Shown piece by piece: positions 18,965 through 27,208 of a DNA stretch of 64,000 nt (its first letter is position 1; each line of letters starts with the position of its first letter). This DNA comes from Cloacibacillus evryensis DSM 19522 (GTDB taxonomy: Bacteria; Synergistota; Synergistia; Synergistales; Synergistaceae), in contig NZ_KK073872.1 of NCBI RefSeq assembly GCF_000585335.1, positions 2,223,283 to 2,287,282 of the forward strand, written 5' to 3'. Position numbers and translations under genes: made by a program. Under the pieces are notes generated by a model. The model was not told the DNA's origin, made no database searches, and saw nothing but the letters and a program-made list of their open reading frames with translations.

Positions 18965-19968
18965 CTGCGGTCCTCCAAGCGTTTGGAAAAATCCGGCGAA
19001 TCGTAATGGCAGGCCACAAGGTGGCCGTCTTTGGGGTCCCCCGTGCCGCGAAGCGGCGGCGGCGTCTTGCAGAGTTCCGTCGCGTACCGGCACCGCGTGC
19101 GGAAACGGCAGCCCTCGGGGGGATTGGCTGGGCTGGGGATATCTCCCTCCAGGATGATGCGTTCTCTTTTGTTCGCCTTGCCGACGACGGGAATGGCCGA
19201 GAGCAGGGCCTGAGTGTAGGGATGCGCCGCGGAGTTGAAGAGCTGCTCTTTGCCGGCGACCTCCATCACTTTGCCGAGGTACATTACGACCACTCTGCTG
19301 CAGATATGTTCCACGACGCTGAGGTCATGGCTGATGAAAAGGTATGTGAGCTTATACTTTTCCTGAAGTTCTTCGAGGAGGTTGAGTATCTGAGAGCGCA
19401 CGGAGACGTCAAGCGCCGATACGGGCTCGTCGCAGATGATGAAATCAGGGTTCGTGGCCAGCGCGCGCGCGATGACTATGCGCTGGCGCTGCCCGCCGGA
19501 GAATTCGTGAGGGAAACGGTTCAGGTGTTCCTCGCTGAGGCCGACGATCTTGATCATCTCACGCACGCGCTCGCGGCGTTTCTCTTTGCCGCCGTAACGG
19601 CTGATGATAAGCGGCTCCTCCAATATCCGTCCCACGCGCATCTTAGGGTGCAGCGAGCCGAAGGGGTCCTGGAATACTATCTGCATTCTGCGGCGCATCA
19701 CGCGCAGCTCGTCTTTTTTCTTTTTCAGAAAATCTTCTCCGCCGTATTCGATCTTCCCCGACGTCGGTTCAATGAGCCGCAAAATCGTGCGCGCCAGCGT
19801 CGACTTGCCGCAGCCGGATTCTCCTACCAGCCCGAGAGTTTCGCCGCGCCGGACCGAAAAGCTTACGTCGTCGACCGCCTTGATATAGCCGCGCGTATTC
19901 AGAAAGAGGCCGCGCCGGAGCGGGAACCACTGAGAGAGGTTTTCCACATTCAGCAGGATATCGTTCAT
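18961..19968 (-). CDS. Oligopeptide/dipeptide ABC transporter ATP-binding protein (OppF/DppF type)
   Basis: One of two ATPases powering peptide import at the inner membrane. It has Walker A GESGCGKST, the signature FSGGQRQR, Walker B FIICDEP with the following SALDVS, and the C-terminal oligopeptide extension with a cysteine pattern (CRFRTRC, CKTP). The 335-aa length is typical. It follows the DppD-type gene after a short gap and overlaps the M20 gene by four bases, so it belongs to the same operon. Confidence 0.94.
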   Translation of the reverse strand: MNDILLNVENLSQWFPLRRGLFLNTRGYIKAVDDVSFSVRRGETLGLVGESGCGKSTLARTILRLIEPTSGKIEYGGEDFLKKKKDELRVMRRRMQIVFQDPFGSLHPKMRVGRILEEPLIISRYGGKEKRRERVREMIKIVGLSEEHLNRFPHEFSGGQRQRIVIARALATNPDFIICDEPVSALDVSVRSQILNLLEELQEKYKLTYLFISHDLSVVEHICSRVVVMYLGKVMEVAGKEQLFNSAAHPYTQALLSAIPVVGKANKRERIILEGDIPSPANPPEGCRFRTRCRYATELCKTPPPLRGTGDPKDGHLVACHYDSPDFSKRLEDRR

Positions 19969-19986
19969 CTTCGTCCACCGCCCATG

Positions 19987-20967
19987 TTATCCATTTTTAT
20001 TCGGGCCGCGGTCATAAAGCCAGCATTTGACTTTATGCCCCGGCGAGATCTCGGCCAGCTCCGGCAGACACTCCACGCACCGCTGCGTGGCATGGCCGCA
20101 GCGGGGGTTAAAAACACAGCCTTGGGGAAAATTCTTCGGGCTCGGCACCGTTCCGGGAATGACGTGCAGTTTTTCGCCGCGTCCCGGATGCGGCAGCGAG
20201 TCGAGCAGCCCTTTCGTGTAGGGATGGAGCGGCCTGGAAAAGAGCTCTTCCGAAGAGGCCTCTTCCACGATCTGCCCGCAGTATACGATCACGGCCCTGG
20301 AACAGACCTCGCTGACGACGCCGAGGTCGTGCGTTATCAGCATTATCGAGGTGCCGAATTCGCGCCCGAGCTTCTTCATCAGCGTGAGTATCTGCGCCTG
20401 TATCGTCACGTCAAGCGCCGTGGTAGGCTCGTCGGCGATGAGGAGCATCGGATTGCAGGAGAGCGCCATCGCGATCATGACCCTTTGTCTCATGCCTCCG
20501 GAGAGCTGGTGCGGGTATTCGTCGATACGCTGTTCGGGCAGAGCGATATTTACCATCCGCAGCATTTCGATCGATTTTTCCCTGGCCTCTTTTTTGTTCA
20601 TCCCCTGATGGAAGCGGAATACTTCCATCAGTTGTTCTCCGACCGTAAAGACCGGGTTGAGCGAGGTCATCGGCTCCTGAAAGATCATCGATATCTTGTT
20701 TCCCCTGACGGCCCGCATCTCCGCTTCGCTCAGATCCAGCAGATTGGTCCCGTCAAGCAGCACTCTCCCGGAGATGATCCCGGGGGGCGACTTGATAAGC
20801 CGCATTACGGCAAGGGCCGTCATCGACTTTCCGCAGCCGGACTCGCCGACGATGCCGACGATCTCTCCTTTGCCGATGGCGAGGCTGAAATCACGCACTA
20901 TCGAGACCGTCTCGCCAAAGGATGAGAATGAAACGTTAAGGTTTTTGATCTCAAATATGTTTTCCAT
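19987..20967 (-). CDS. Oligopeptide/dipeptide ABC transporter ATP-binding protein (OppD/DppD type)
   Basis: The second ATPase of the importer. It has Walker A GESGCGKS, signature LSGGMRQRV, Walker B LLIADEPTTALDVT and a C-terminal region with the CVFNPRCGHATQRC cysteine motif seen in this subfamily. It is 326 aa. ATG at 20967 follows AAGGGGAG, 13 bases after the permease stop. Confidence 0.94.
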   Translation of the reverse strand: MENIFEIKNLNVSFSSFGETVSIVRDFSLAIGKGEIVGIVGESGCGKSMTALAVMRLIKSPPGIISGRVLLDGTNLLDLSEAEMRAVRGNKISMIFQEPMTSLNPVFTVGEQLMEVFRFHQGMNKKEAREKSIEMLRMVNIALPEQRIDEYPHQLSGGMRQRVMIAMALSCNPMLLIADEPTTALDVTIQAQILTLMKKLGREFGTSIMLITHDLGVVSEVCSRAVIVYCGQIVEEASSEELFSRPLHPYTKGLLDSLPHPGRGEKLHVIPGTVPSPKNFPQGCVFNPRCGHATQRCVECLPELAEISPGHKVKCWLYDRGPNKNG

Positions 20968-20979
20968 GATCGTCTCCCC

Positions 20980-21801
20980 TTAGTTGAGGCGCGGGTCCAG
21001 CGCGTCTCTAAGTCCGTCGCCAAGTATGTTGAGCGAAAGGACCGACCACAAAATAGCGAGGCCGGGAAGAAAGATCAGATAGGGCGAAGTGCTCACATGC
21101 TGGCGCGCTTCCGAAAGGATCGTGCCCCAGCTCGGTATTTCCGGCGAGAGGCCGACTCCAAGGAAGGTCAGGCTCGCCTCGCTGAGCACTGTCAGCGCCA
21201 TCGCGAGCGTCAGGCGCACGATGAGGGGCGATATGCAGAGAGGGAAAATGTAGAGGAACATGATGCGCATATCGGTGGCTCCCATCGCCCTGGCGGCTTC
21301 GATGTGCTCGAACTGTTTTGCGGATATGACAGTCGTCCTCACCGTCCTCACTACGCGCGGGATCTGGGAGACCGAAAGCGCGAGGACGAGGTTGGGAATG
21401 CCCGAGCCGAGCACGGTCAGTATCACCAGCGCGAGGATCACGGTGGGAAAAGCCATCAGCCCGTCCATAAACCGCATGATTATCGTGTCGGCGAGGCTGT
21501 AATAACCGGCCAGCAGCCCCAGTACGGAGCCGATGACCCCTATCACCACGAGCACGGAGAGGGAGATCGTGAGCGAGATGCGGGCGCCGTAGACGATGCG
21601 TGAAAACACGTCGCGGCCAAACTCGTCCGTCCCGCAGAGATGCTGCGCCGAAGGCGGCTCAAGGGACTGGGTCATGGAGATCTTCGCCGGATCCTGCGTG
21701 GCGACGACGGGGGCGAAGATCGCCGTAAATACTATCATCAGGAACATGATCCCCCCGAATATCACCGCTTTGTATCTGTACCATGTTTTTGCGTAATTCA
21801 T
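20980..21801 (-). CDS. Peptide ABC transporter permease (DppC/OppC type)
   Basis: Inner-membrane channel subunit with about six membrane segments. It has the N-terminal OppC-type segment (residues 15-35) and the EAA-loop region EAARAMGATDMRIMF that contacts the ATPases. It is 273 aa. The start at 21801 is preceded by GGGGGG and lies 12 bases after the upstream permease. Confidence 0.93.
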   Translation of the reverse strand: MNYAKTWYRYKAVIFGGIMFLMIVFTAIFAPVVATQDPAKISMTQSLEPPSAQHLCGTDEFGRDVFSRIVYGARISLTISLSVLVVIGVIGSVLGLLAGYYSLADTIIMRFMDGLMAFPTVILALVILTVLGSGIPNLVLALSVSQIPRVVRTVRTTVISAKQFEHIEAARAMGATDMRIMFLYIFPLCISPLIVRLTLAMALTVLSEASLTFLGVGLSPEIPSWGTILSEARQHVSTSPYLIFLPGLAILWSVLSLNILGDGLRDALDPRLN

Positions 21802-21813
21802 CTGGCAGCCCCC

Positions 21814-22761
21814 CTACTTATATTCCACACGCGGATCAAAGAACTTGTAGAGCAGGTCCACGATAAGGTTGACAAAAACATATACGAACGCGACGAAGAG
21901 GATGTGCCCCTGGATAGTCGGATAGTCGCGGCGCGCGATCGAATCAAAGGCGAGGCGTCCGATGCCGGGGATGTTGAAGACCGACTCGATGACCACGGAA
22001 CCGCCCATGAGGATGGCGAATGAAATGCCCGCCTGCGTCACTATCTGGTTCGCCGCGTTCTTCAGCGCGTGATAGGCGATGACACGGTACTCCGAAAGCC
22101 CCTTCGCCTTCGCGGTACGGATATAGTCGTTATTCAGCACGTCGAGCATACTGGAGCGCGTCACCCTCGCGATGCTGGCCGAACGCTGGAGTCCCATCGC
22201 CGCCGCCGGCAGCGTCAAATACTTCAGGCTCTCCAGCAGCCCGCCTTCGCGTATCATCGAGTAGCCGACGGAGGGAAGCCATTCCAGCTTCACGGCAAAG
22301 ATTATGATGAGGTTCAGCGCGAGCCAGAAACCCGGCATCGATATCCCCGTCATCGAGAGGATCATGCAGAACCTGTCGATAGGGCCGTTTCTGTGTGTGG
22401 CCGCCGTAATGCCGAGCGGCACGCCGATAAGCAGGCAGATCGTCATCGCGTAGAGCACAAGGAGGACCGTCGGCTCAAGATGGGCGGAAATCACCTGCGT
22501 CACAGGCTTGCGGTAATAGATGGAATCTCCGAGGTCTCCCCGCAGCACCTTGGAGGTCCAGCGGACAAACTGTACAGGCAAGGGCTGGTCTATTCCCAAT
22601 TTTGCCTCCATACGGGTTATCTCGTCCGGCGTCGCCTCTTCGCCGAGCATCACCAGCGCCGGGTTGCCGGGGACCATTCTTATGAGGACGAACACCAGAA
22701 CGGCGACTATGATAAGCGTAGGCAGCGACGAGAGCAGCCGGCGGATCGTATAATTAATCAT
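21814..22761 (-). CDS. Peptide ABC transporter permease (DppB/OppB type)
   Basis: The partner permease, 315 aa. It opens with the family's first membrane helix, followed by the PGNPA motif. Further helices and an EAA-like loop (RTAKAKGLSEYRVI) follow, and the C-terminus ends in FFDPRVEYK as in DppB proteins. ATG at 22761 follows GGGGGTG. Together with the neighbouring permease it forms the translocation pore. Confidence 0.93.
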   Translation of the reverse strand: MINYTIRRLLSSLPTLIIVAVLVFVLIRMVPGNPALVMLGEEATPDEITRMEAKLGIDQPLPVQFVRWTSKVLRGDLGDSIYYRKPVTQVISAHLEPTVLLVLYAMTICLLIGVPLGITAATHRNGPIDRFCMILSMTGISMPGFWLALNLIIIFAVKLEWLPSVGYSMIREGGLLESLKYLTLPAAAMGLQRSASIARVTRSSMLDVLNNDYIRTAKAKGLSEYRVIAYHALKNAANQIVTQAGISFAILMGGSVVIESVFNIPGIGRLAFDSIARRDYPTIQGHILFVAFVYVFVNLIVDLLYKFFDPRVEYK

Positions 22762-22799
22762 TCACTTTCACCCCCGCGCCAGACGGTACGGCGCACATA

Positions 22800-23882
22800 C
22801 TATTTAATATCCGCGAGGCGTATTTGTGAATACTCATTCTCGCACGGATTACAGCAGCAGAGATCCATAGTCAGGCTGTCAAGATCATATATCAGAGAAG
22901 CTACCGTCTGCCACATCTTATATGGGTCAGTCGAGCCCGTCCCCGAGTGCGGGTGCGAGCAGACGGACTCGGGATAGCCCTGATGATCGCGGAGGCATTC
23001 CTTGATATAGTCGAGGGTGATATCTCCCCTTTTCGCCTCCAGCAGCGCCCAGAGCCTCTCTCCCCTGAATTTTTTGCCGTGTGAGGTGTCGAATTCAGGA
23101 TTGGAGACGATATGGTTGGCGTGAGCGACGATGCCGTTTTTCGGGTAGATCAGACCGGGATGCTTGGGGATCGCCTCTATATCGACGGCCAGGTTTTCCG
23201 CGGAGGCTATGCAGTAGTTATTGGCGACGGAACGGTGCACCGAGCTGATATATTCCGCCATTTCGGCATAGCTCTTCGAGCGCAGGACCCTCATCCTCAT
23301 GAAGTTGCCGGGGATGCCGAGGTCGTGTTCGTCAAATGATGAGTGGAGGCTGTTTGAAGCCAGCCCGATACCGTGTGAGTTCATCCCGTTGCGCAGAAGC
23401 TGCCCCGCTTCCGTGAGCCCGATGATCTTCGTACCGTCCTCCAGCTTCATCCCCAGCACTACCGAATGGCGCACCACCATCGCGTGCTGATCCCAGTTCT
23501 GCCCGACATAGACTTTTTTATCCTTCGACGCCTCGCGCAGCACCGCGAACGATGTGCATTCCCCCGGGGCGCTTGCGCCCGCGGGGTAGTGCAGTATTTC
23601 GTAACGCGTGTTCAGCACCATGATGTCTTCAAAATCATACCCCGACCCCGCCGCCACACCGCGCAGCATCTCCGTTTCCTGCGGCAGGGCTCCCGAAACG
23701 AGAGGTATATATTCGCAGGCGTCCTTTCTGGCCTCTTCCCAGGAGAGGTTCCTTAAGGTCATAAAGTGCTTCTTGTAAGAGTCGAGGCAGAGGCCGATCT
23801 CTTGCCGCGTCCGCCTCCCGTATTCCTCACCGCGCCCAAAACTGTCCGGCGCGGTGAGAAAAATTGTTTTGAACTTCATCAT
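22800..23882 (-). CDS. C45-family peptidase/acyl-CoA:6-APA acyltransferase-like Ntn hydrolase
   Basis: Resembles the C45 family, whose members are made as precursors that cut themselves in front of a cysteine nucleophile and then hydrolyse or transfer amide-linked acyl groups. The candidate nucleophile is the Cys of PGECTSFAV (about residue 104), followed by the family's NWDQHAMV and GMNSHGIGLASN motifs. Glu, not the more usual Gly, precedes the Cys. Start is one of two adjacent ATGs (23882 or 23879) overlapping the stop of the binding-protein gene. No signal peptide is seen. Its place between binding protein and permeases suggests it processes the imported compound. Substrate unknown. Confidence 0.85.
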   Translation of the reverse strand: MMKFKTIFLTAPDSFGRGEEYGRRTRQEIGLCLDSYKKHFMTLRNLSWEEARKDACEYIPLVSGALPQETEMLRGVAAGSGYDFEDIMVLNTRYEILHYPAGASAPGECTSFAVLREASKDKKVYVGQNWDQHAMVVRHSVVLGMKLEDGTKIIGLTEAGQLLRNGMNSHGIGLASNSLHSSFDEHDLGIPGNFMRMRVLRSKSYAEMAEYISSVHRSVANNYCIASAENLAVDIEAIPKHPGLIYPKNGIVAHANHIVSNPEFDTSHGKKFRGERLWALLEAKRGDITLDYIKECLRDHQGYPESVCSHPHSGTGSTDPYKMWQTVASLIYDLDSLTMDLCCCNPCENEYSQIRLADIK

Positions 23883-25441
23883 TTCTGATCCAGCCACGTA
23901 TTCCAGTAGTACTTCGTCGTCGTCGTGAACATGCCATGCACATTGCTGCGGGCAACGATCGCGACCCTGCGTTCGCCGTAGGTGATAAAGGGAAGCTCTT
24001 CGTAGAAGACCTTTGTCAGATCTTTCCACGCCTTATAGCGGACCTTGAAATCGCCCTCGTTCTGAAGAATGGCCGCATACTTCGACTTCTTCGGCGAAGC
24101 GTAGGCTCCGCACCATGTGTCGTCCATGATCGAGATCAGCGTGGGGTCCAGCTTGGCGGTGAGACCGGCGCTGAAAATATCATACTTGTCATGCTGTGTG
24201 CGGTACTGCTGGAGCGTCGGGTTGTCATATACCTGAAGGTCGATCTTGATGCCGGCCGGTTTGACCATCTGCTGTATCAGCAGCGCGGTCTTGTAGAAAT
24301 AATCGTTGGCTTTCGTGGTGATGAATACGAGAGGCTTTCCGTCGTAGGACGAGGCCTTCAGATATTCCGCCGCCTTTTTGAGGTCGGGCTTGTTGTATTT
24401 TCCAAGGCTCTCGCTCGTCCACCAGCGGCTGCTCTTCGGCATGAGCCCAGGGTTGAGGTAATAGAGCGATTTATCTCCCTGCGCGGCCAGCATCAGCTCA
24501 TTCATGTCAAGGCAGGCCAGGATCGCGTTTCTCAGGTTGACGTCAGTGGCGCGCCCCTTCTTGCAGTTGAACATCGCGCATGGCATGATACCGAGGTCCA
24601 CCGTCTCGACCTTAAGTTTCGGATCTTTCTTTAAAACCTCAAGCATGTTTGAGGGGACGCCGAGGCCGATATGATATTCTCCGGTCTGTACCCCGGTGAT
24701 CCTCGCCGTCTTGTCGGAGACGGGGTAGAAGAGGATTTCGTCGGTATAGCCGTGTTTTGTCCCGGCGAGGCCGGAGGCCTTCGTCTCAAAGGGAACGTAT
24801 CCGGCAAACTTCTTGAGCGTGATGAAGCGGCCCGACTGATGATCTTTGAACTGGTAAGGGCCGGTGCCGATGAGGTCCTTATTTTCAACCTGGGCTGAGG
24901 CGTATTTCTCGCAGATATTCTTCGGCATGATATAAAGCCCTCTGTCCCACGAAGACATGAAGGTCAGGGCGAGAGGCGTCGGTTTGCTGAAGGTAAATAC
25001 AAGCTTATCGCCGGCGACGCGCATCTCTTTCAGATTGGCCGCGACCTGCGTCTTGGCGGCGTTGACGTTGGCGAGCCAGCGGACCGCCGAGGCTTCCACG
25101 TCTTTGATCGTAACTTCCTTATTATTCTGGAACTTCACGCCTTTTCTGACGGCGAGTTCGACGGTCTGCCCCTTGTCTTTAACGGTATAGGTGCAGACGC
25201 AGGGATAAATGGCTCCCTTGGCGTCGGCGGCAACCGCCGTTTCAAAGATATGAGCCGCCGGTATCTGCCCGGGCTCGCTGCTCTCAAATATAGGATCAAG
25301 CGACGGCGGGTCTGAATTGATCGTAGTCTTCAGCTTGCCTCCGTATACGGGGGCGTCCCCCGCCGATGCCGCCGAGACCGCCATAAACATGGCGAGCACC
25401 AGCAGCGATACAAAAAAAACAGCACTCTTACCTTTCATCAT
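23879..25441 (-). CDS. Peptide ABC transporter substrate-binding protein (SBP family 5)
   Basis: Periplasmic receptor for peptides or related amides. A signal peptide covers residues 1-27, with probable cleavage after ASA; no lipobox cysteine is seen. The mature chain shows family-5 features: the GGKLKTTINSDPPSLDP start, the central FSKPTPLALTFM and YLNPGLMP-type regions, and a C-terminal YKAWKDLTKVFYEELPF segment. It is 520 aa. A strong AGGAGGAG precedes ATG ATG. It is the first gene of the operon. Confidence 0.93.
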   Translation of the reverse strand: MMKGKSAVFFVSLLVLAMFMAVSAASAGDAPVYGGKLKTTINSDPPSLDPIFESSEPGQIPAAHIFETAVAADAKGAIYPCVCTYTVKDKGQTVELAVRKGVKFQNNKEVTIKDVEASAVRWLANVNAAKTQVAANLKEMRVAGDKLVFTFSKPTPLALTFMSSWDRGLYIMPKNICEKYASAQVENKDLIGTGPYQFKDHQSGRFITLKKFAGYVPFETKASGLAGTKHGYTDEILFYPVSDKTARITGVQTGEYHIGLGVPSNMLEVLKKDPKLKVETVDLGIMPCAMFNCKKGRATDVNLRNAILACLDMNELMLAAQGDKSLYYLNPGLMPKSSRWWTSESLGKYNKPDLKKAAEYLKASSYDGKPLVFITTKANDYFYKTALLIQQMVKPAGIKIDLQVYDNPTLQQYRTQHDKYDIFSAGLTAKLDPTLISIMDDTWCGAYASPKKSKYAAILQNEGDFKVRYKAWKDLTKVFYEELPFITYGERRVAIVARSNVHGMFTTTTKYYWNTWLDQK

Positions 25442-25558
25442 AACTCCTCCTCAGTTTTTATATATTACCTGGCGGAACATTAAATTGATGCCGTTTTCAT
25501 ACAATTTCATATTAAAAATTTATTCTATTTAACCGGCTTTGCCTCTTATGTTTGTTTT

Positions 25559-25586
25559 ATTATAGGTATGTGCTAATATATGTCTA
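25559..25586 (-). promoter_or_regulatory. Probable promoter of the peptide-transport operon
   Basis: On the minus strand, TAGACA (25581-25586) and a perfect TATAAT (25559-25564) are 16 bases apart, giving a leader of about 110 bases. The AT-rich spacer between this operon and the divergent LysR gene (25442-25644) is where the regulator would be expected to bind. Confidence 0.65.
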
Positions 25587-25644
25587 ATATTTATTTGTTA
25601 TCGCCTCTATAACTTTTAGTTTCGCAGTCTTTGGAGGATAGGCT

Positions 25645-26619
25645 TTGGACATAAACAGGTATATCTACATAAGCGCCGTCGCCGCGCTGCAAAATCTCAC
25701 AAAGGCGGCGGAGGAACTTCATATATCCCAGCCCGCGCTGACGAAAGCCATCCGCAGGACAGAGGAAGAGACCGGCGTGCAGCTCTTTGAACGCAGGTCA
25801 AATTCCCTGCGCCTCACCTACGCCGGCGAGCGCTTCCTCAACGGGGCAAAAAATCTCATCGAGGCGAAAAATATGCTTGACAGGGAGATGCTCCAGATCG
25901 CCTCGGGACAGCGGGGCAAAATATCCCTGGGCATCCATCCCGAAATAGCCGCCTCATGGCTCCCCAAGATGCTGCCGGAGTTCGCCGTGAGATATCCCGA
26001 CATCGAAATAGAGATAATCGAGGCCACCAGTGAACACTTCGCCGCCAAGATCCTCGACGGCACGATGGATTTCTGTATATATACGCTGCCGGTATATTCG
26101 GACGAGCTTGACTATGAAATACTCGGAGAGACGCCGATACTGCTCGTATCTTCGGAAACACACCCCTTCGCTAAGGATATCGCTCTCGCGGAAAACAGCC
26201 CCAATAAGCCCTTCCTGCTGGACCCGCAAAGAATGAACGGCGAGCGTTTCCTGACGATCACGAAGGGCCGCGGCATGCAATATGTGGGCAAGCAGATATT
26301 CGAGAAACACGGCATAAAGGTCAACGTGGTACTGCGCCTGGAAAGCAGCAACGCCGTCAGCCAGCTTGCGGCATCAGGCTTCGGAATGTGCTTCGCCACC
26401 TTCAAAACCTGCGAGGAATTAAAGATGAAGGCTGACCTCAATCCCGTCTTCTACACGCTCGACAACCCCGTATATACGAGAAAGACGATGATCGCCTATA
26501 AAAAGGGCTGCCGCCTCTCCCTTCCGGCAAGGACCATGATCGAAATGGTCAAGCGGGCCGGGAGACAAAGGCCCCAAAGGATCATCAACGTCGACCGCGG
26601 CGAAAAAAGCGCAATATAG
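25645..26619 (+). CDS. LysR-family transcriptional regulator
   Basis: A winged helix-turn-helix occupies residues about 5-60, with the classic TKAAEELHISQPALTKAIRRTEEETGVQLFER pattern in part. A LysR substrate-binding domain follows (about 90-300). The start is TTG at 25645, eight bases after GGAGG. It is transcribed divergently from the peptide-transport operon, the usual layout for a LysR regulator and its target; this target is an inference. The effector is unknown. It is 324 aa with a basic C-terminal tail. Confidence 0.9.
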   Translation: MDINRYIYISAVAALQNLTKAAEELHISQPALTKAIRRTEEETGVQLFERRSNSLRLTYAGERFLNGAKNLIEAKNMLDREMLQIASGQRGKISLGIHPEIAASWLPKMLPEFAVRYPDIEIEIIEATSEHFAAKILDGTMDFCIYTLPVYSDELDYEILGETPILLVSSETHPFAKDIALAENSPNKPFLLDPQRMNGERFLTITKGRGMQYVGKQIFEKHGIKVNVVLRLESSNAVSQLAASGFGMCFATFKTCEELKMKADLNPVFYTLDNPVYTRKTMIAYKKGCRLSLPARTMIEMVKRAGRQRPQRIINVDRGEKSAI

Positions 26620-26677
26620 CACCGTCACGGCCCCCAAACAAAGCCAGCGTCTGCGGAAGAAAAGCCCTCCATGAAAA

Positions 26678-26709
26678 TATCCCCCGGCTGTCACTGCATC
26701 CGGGGGATA
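26678..26709. terminator. Bidirectional terminator between the LysR gene and dut
   Basis: A perfect 10-bp stem, TATCCCCCGG paired with CCGGGGGATA, at 26678-26687 and 26700-26709. On the minus strand it is followed by TTTT, so it mainly ends the rpsO-pnp-dut transcript. Confidence 0.8.
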
Positions 26710-26763
26710 AAATTATTGAAGGTATCTCTTACTTCTTAAGTTATTACGCGCGGGAGCGCGGTA

Positions 26764-27201
26764 TTATTTCTTTCCCGTGCTGCCGAAGCCTCCGGCGGCT
26801 CGCTCCGTCTCTCCGAGTTCCGGCGCGGCTTCAAGCTCCGCGCGCGTCACGGCGGCGAAGACTATCTGCGCGATGCGGTCGCCCGGCTCGATCGTAAAGT
26901 CTTCTTTGCCGAAGTTCGCAAGGATGACGCGTATCTCGCCGCGGTAATCCGAATCGATCGTGCCGGGGGTGTTGAGCACCGTCACACCGTGCTTGAGAGC
27001 GAGGCCGCTGCGCGGGCGCACCTGCGCCTCGCAGCCCTCCGGCATCTCAAGGTAGAGCCCCGTCCCCACACAGCCGCGTTCGCCGGCTTTTATCACTGCG
27101 GCTTCATTGGCGCGGATGTCCATCCCGGACGAGCCGGGAGTCGCGTAGGCGGGAAGGGAGACTCCATCGGCCGCCTTGACTTTTACGGATATCTTTTCCA
27201 T
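26764..27201 (-). CDS. dut: dUTP diphosphatase (dUTPase)
   Basis: Hydrolyses dUTP to dUMP and PPi, keeping uracil out of DNA and feeding dTMP synthesis. The five trimeric dUTPase motifs are present in order: [31 protein letters not shown] and the C-terminal [11 protein letters not shown]. The start MEKISVKV at 27201 gives 145 aa, normal for the family; longer in-frame starts would overlap the end of pnp. It lies seven bases after the pnp stop with a weak ribosome site, suggesting coupling. Confidence 0.95.
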   Translation of the reverse strand: MEKISVKVKAADGVSLPAYATPGSSGMDIRANEAAVIKAGERGCVGTGLYLEMPEGCEAQVRPRSGLALKHGVTVLNTPGTIDSDYRGEIRVILANFGKEDFTIEPGDRIAQIVFAAVTRAELEAAPELGETERAAGGFGSTGKK

Positions 27202-27208
27202 TTTTATT

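Noticed and set aside
18922-20925. A 667-codon open frame on the plus strand, and others like it opposite thrS and pnp
   Set aside because: They lie antisense to clear conserved genes. Their sequences look like mirror images of GC-rich codons (rich in Arg, His, Val, Asp), with no family features.
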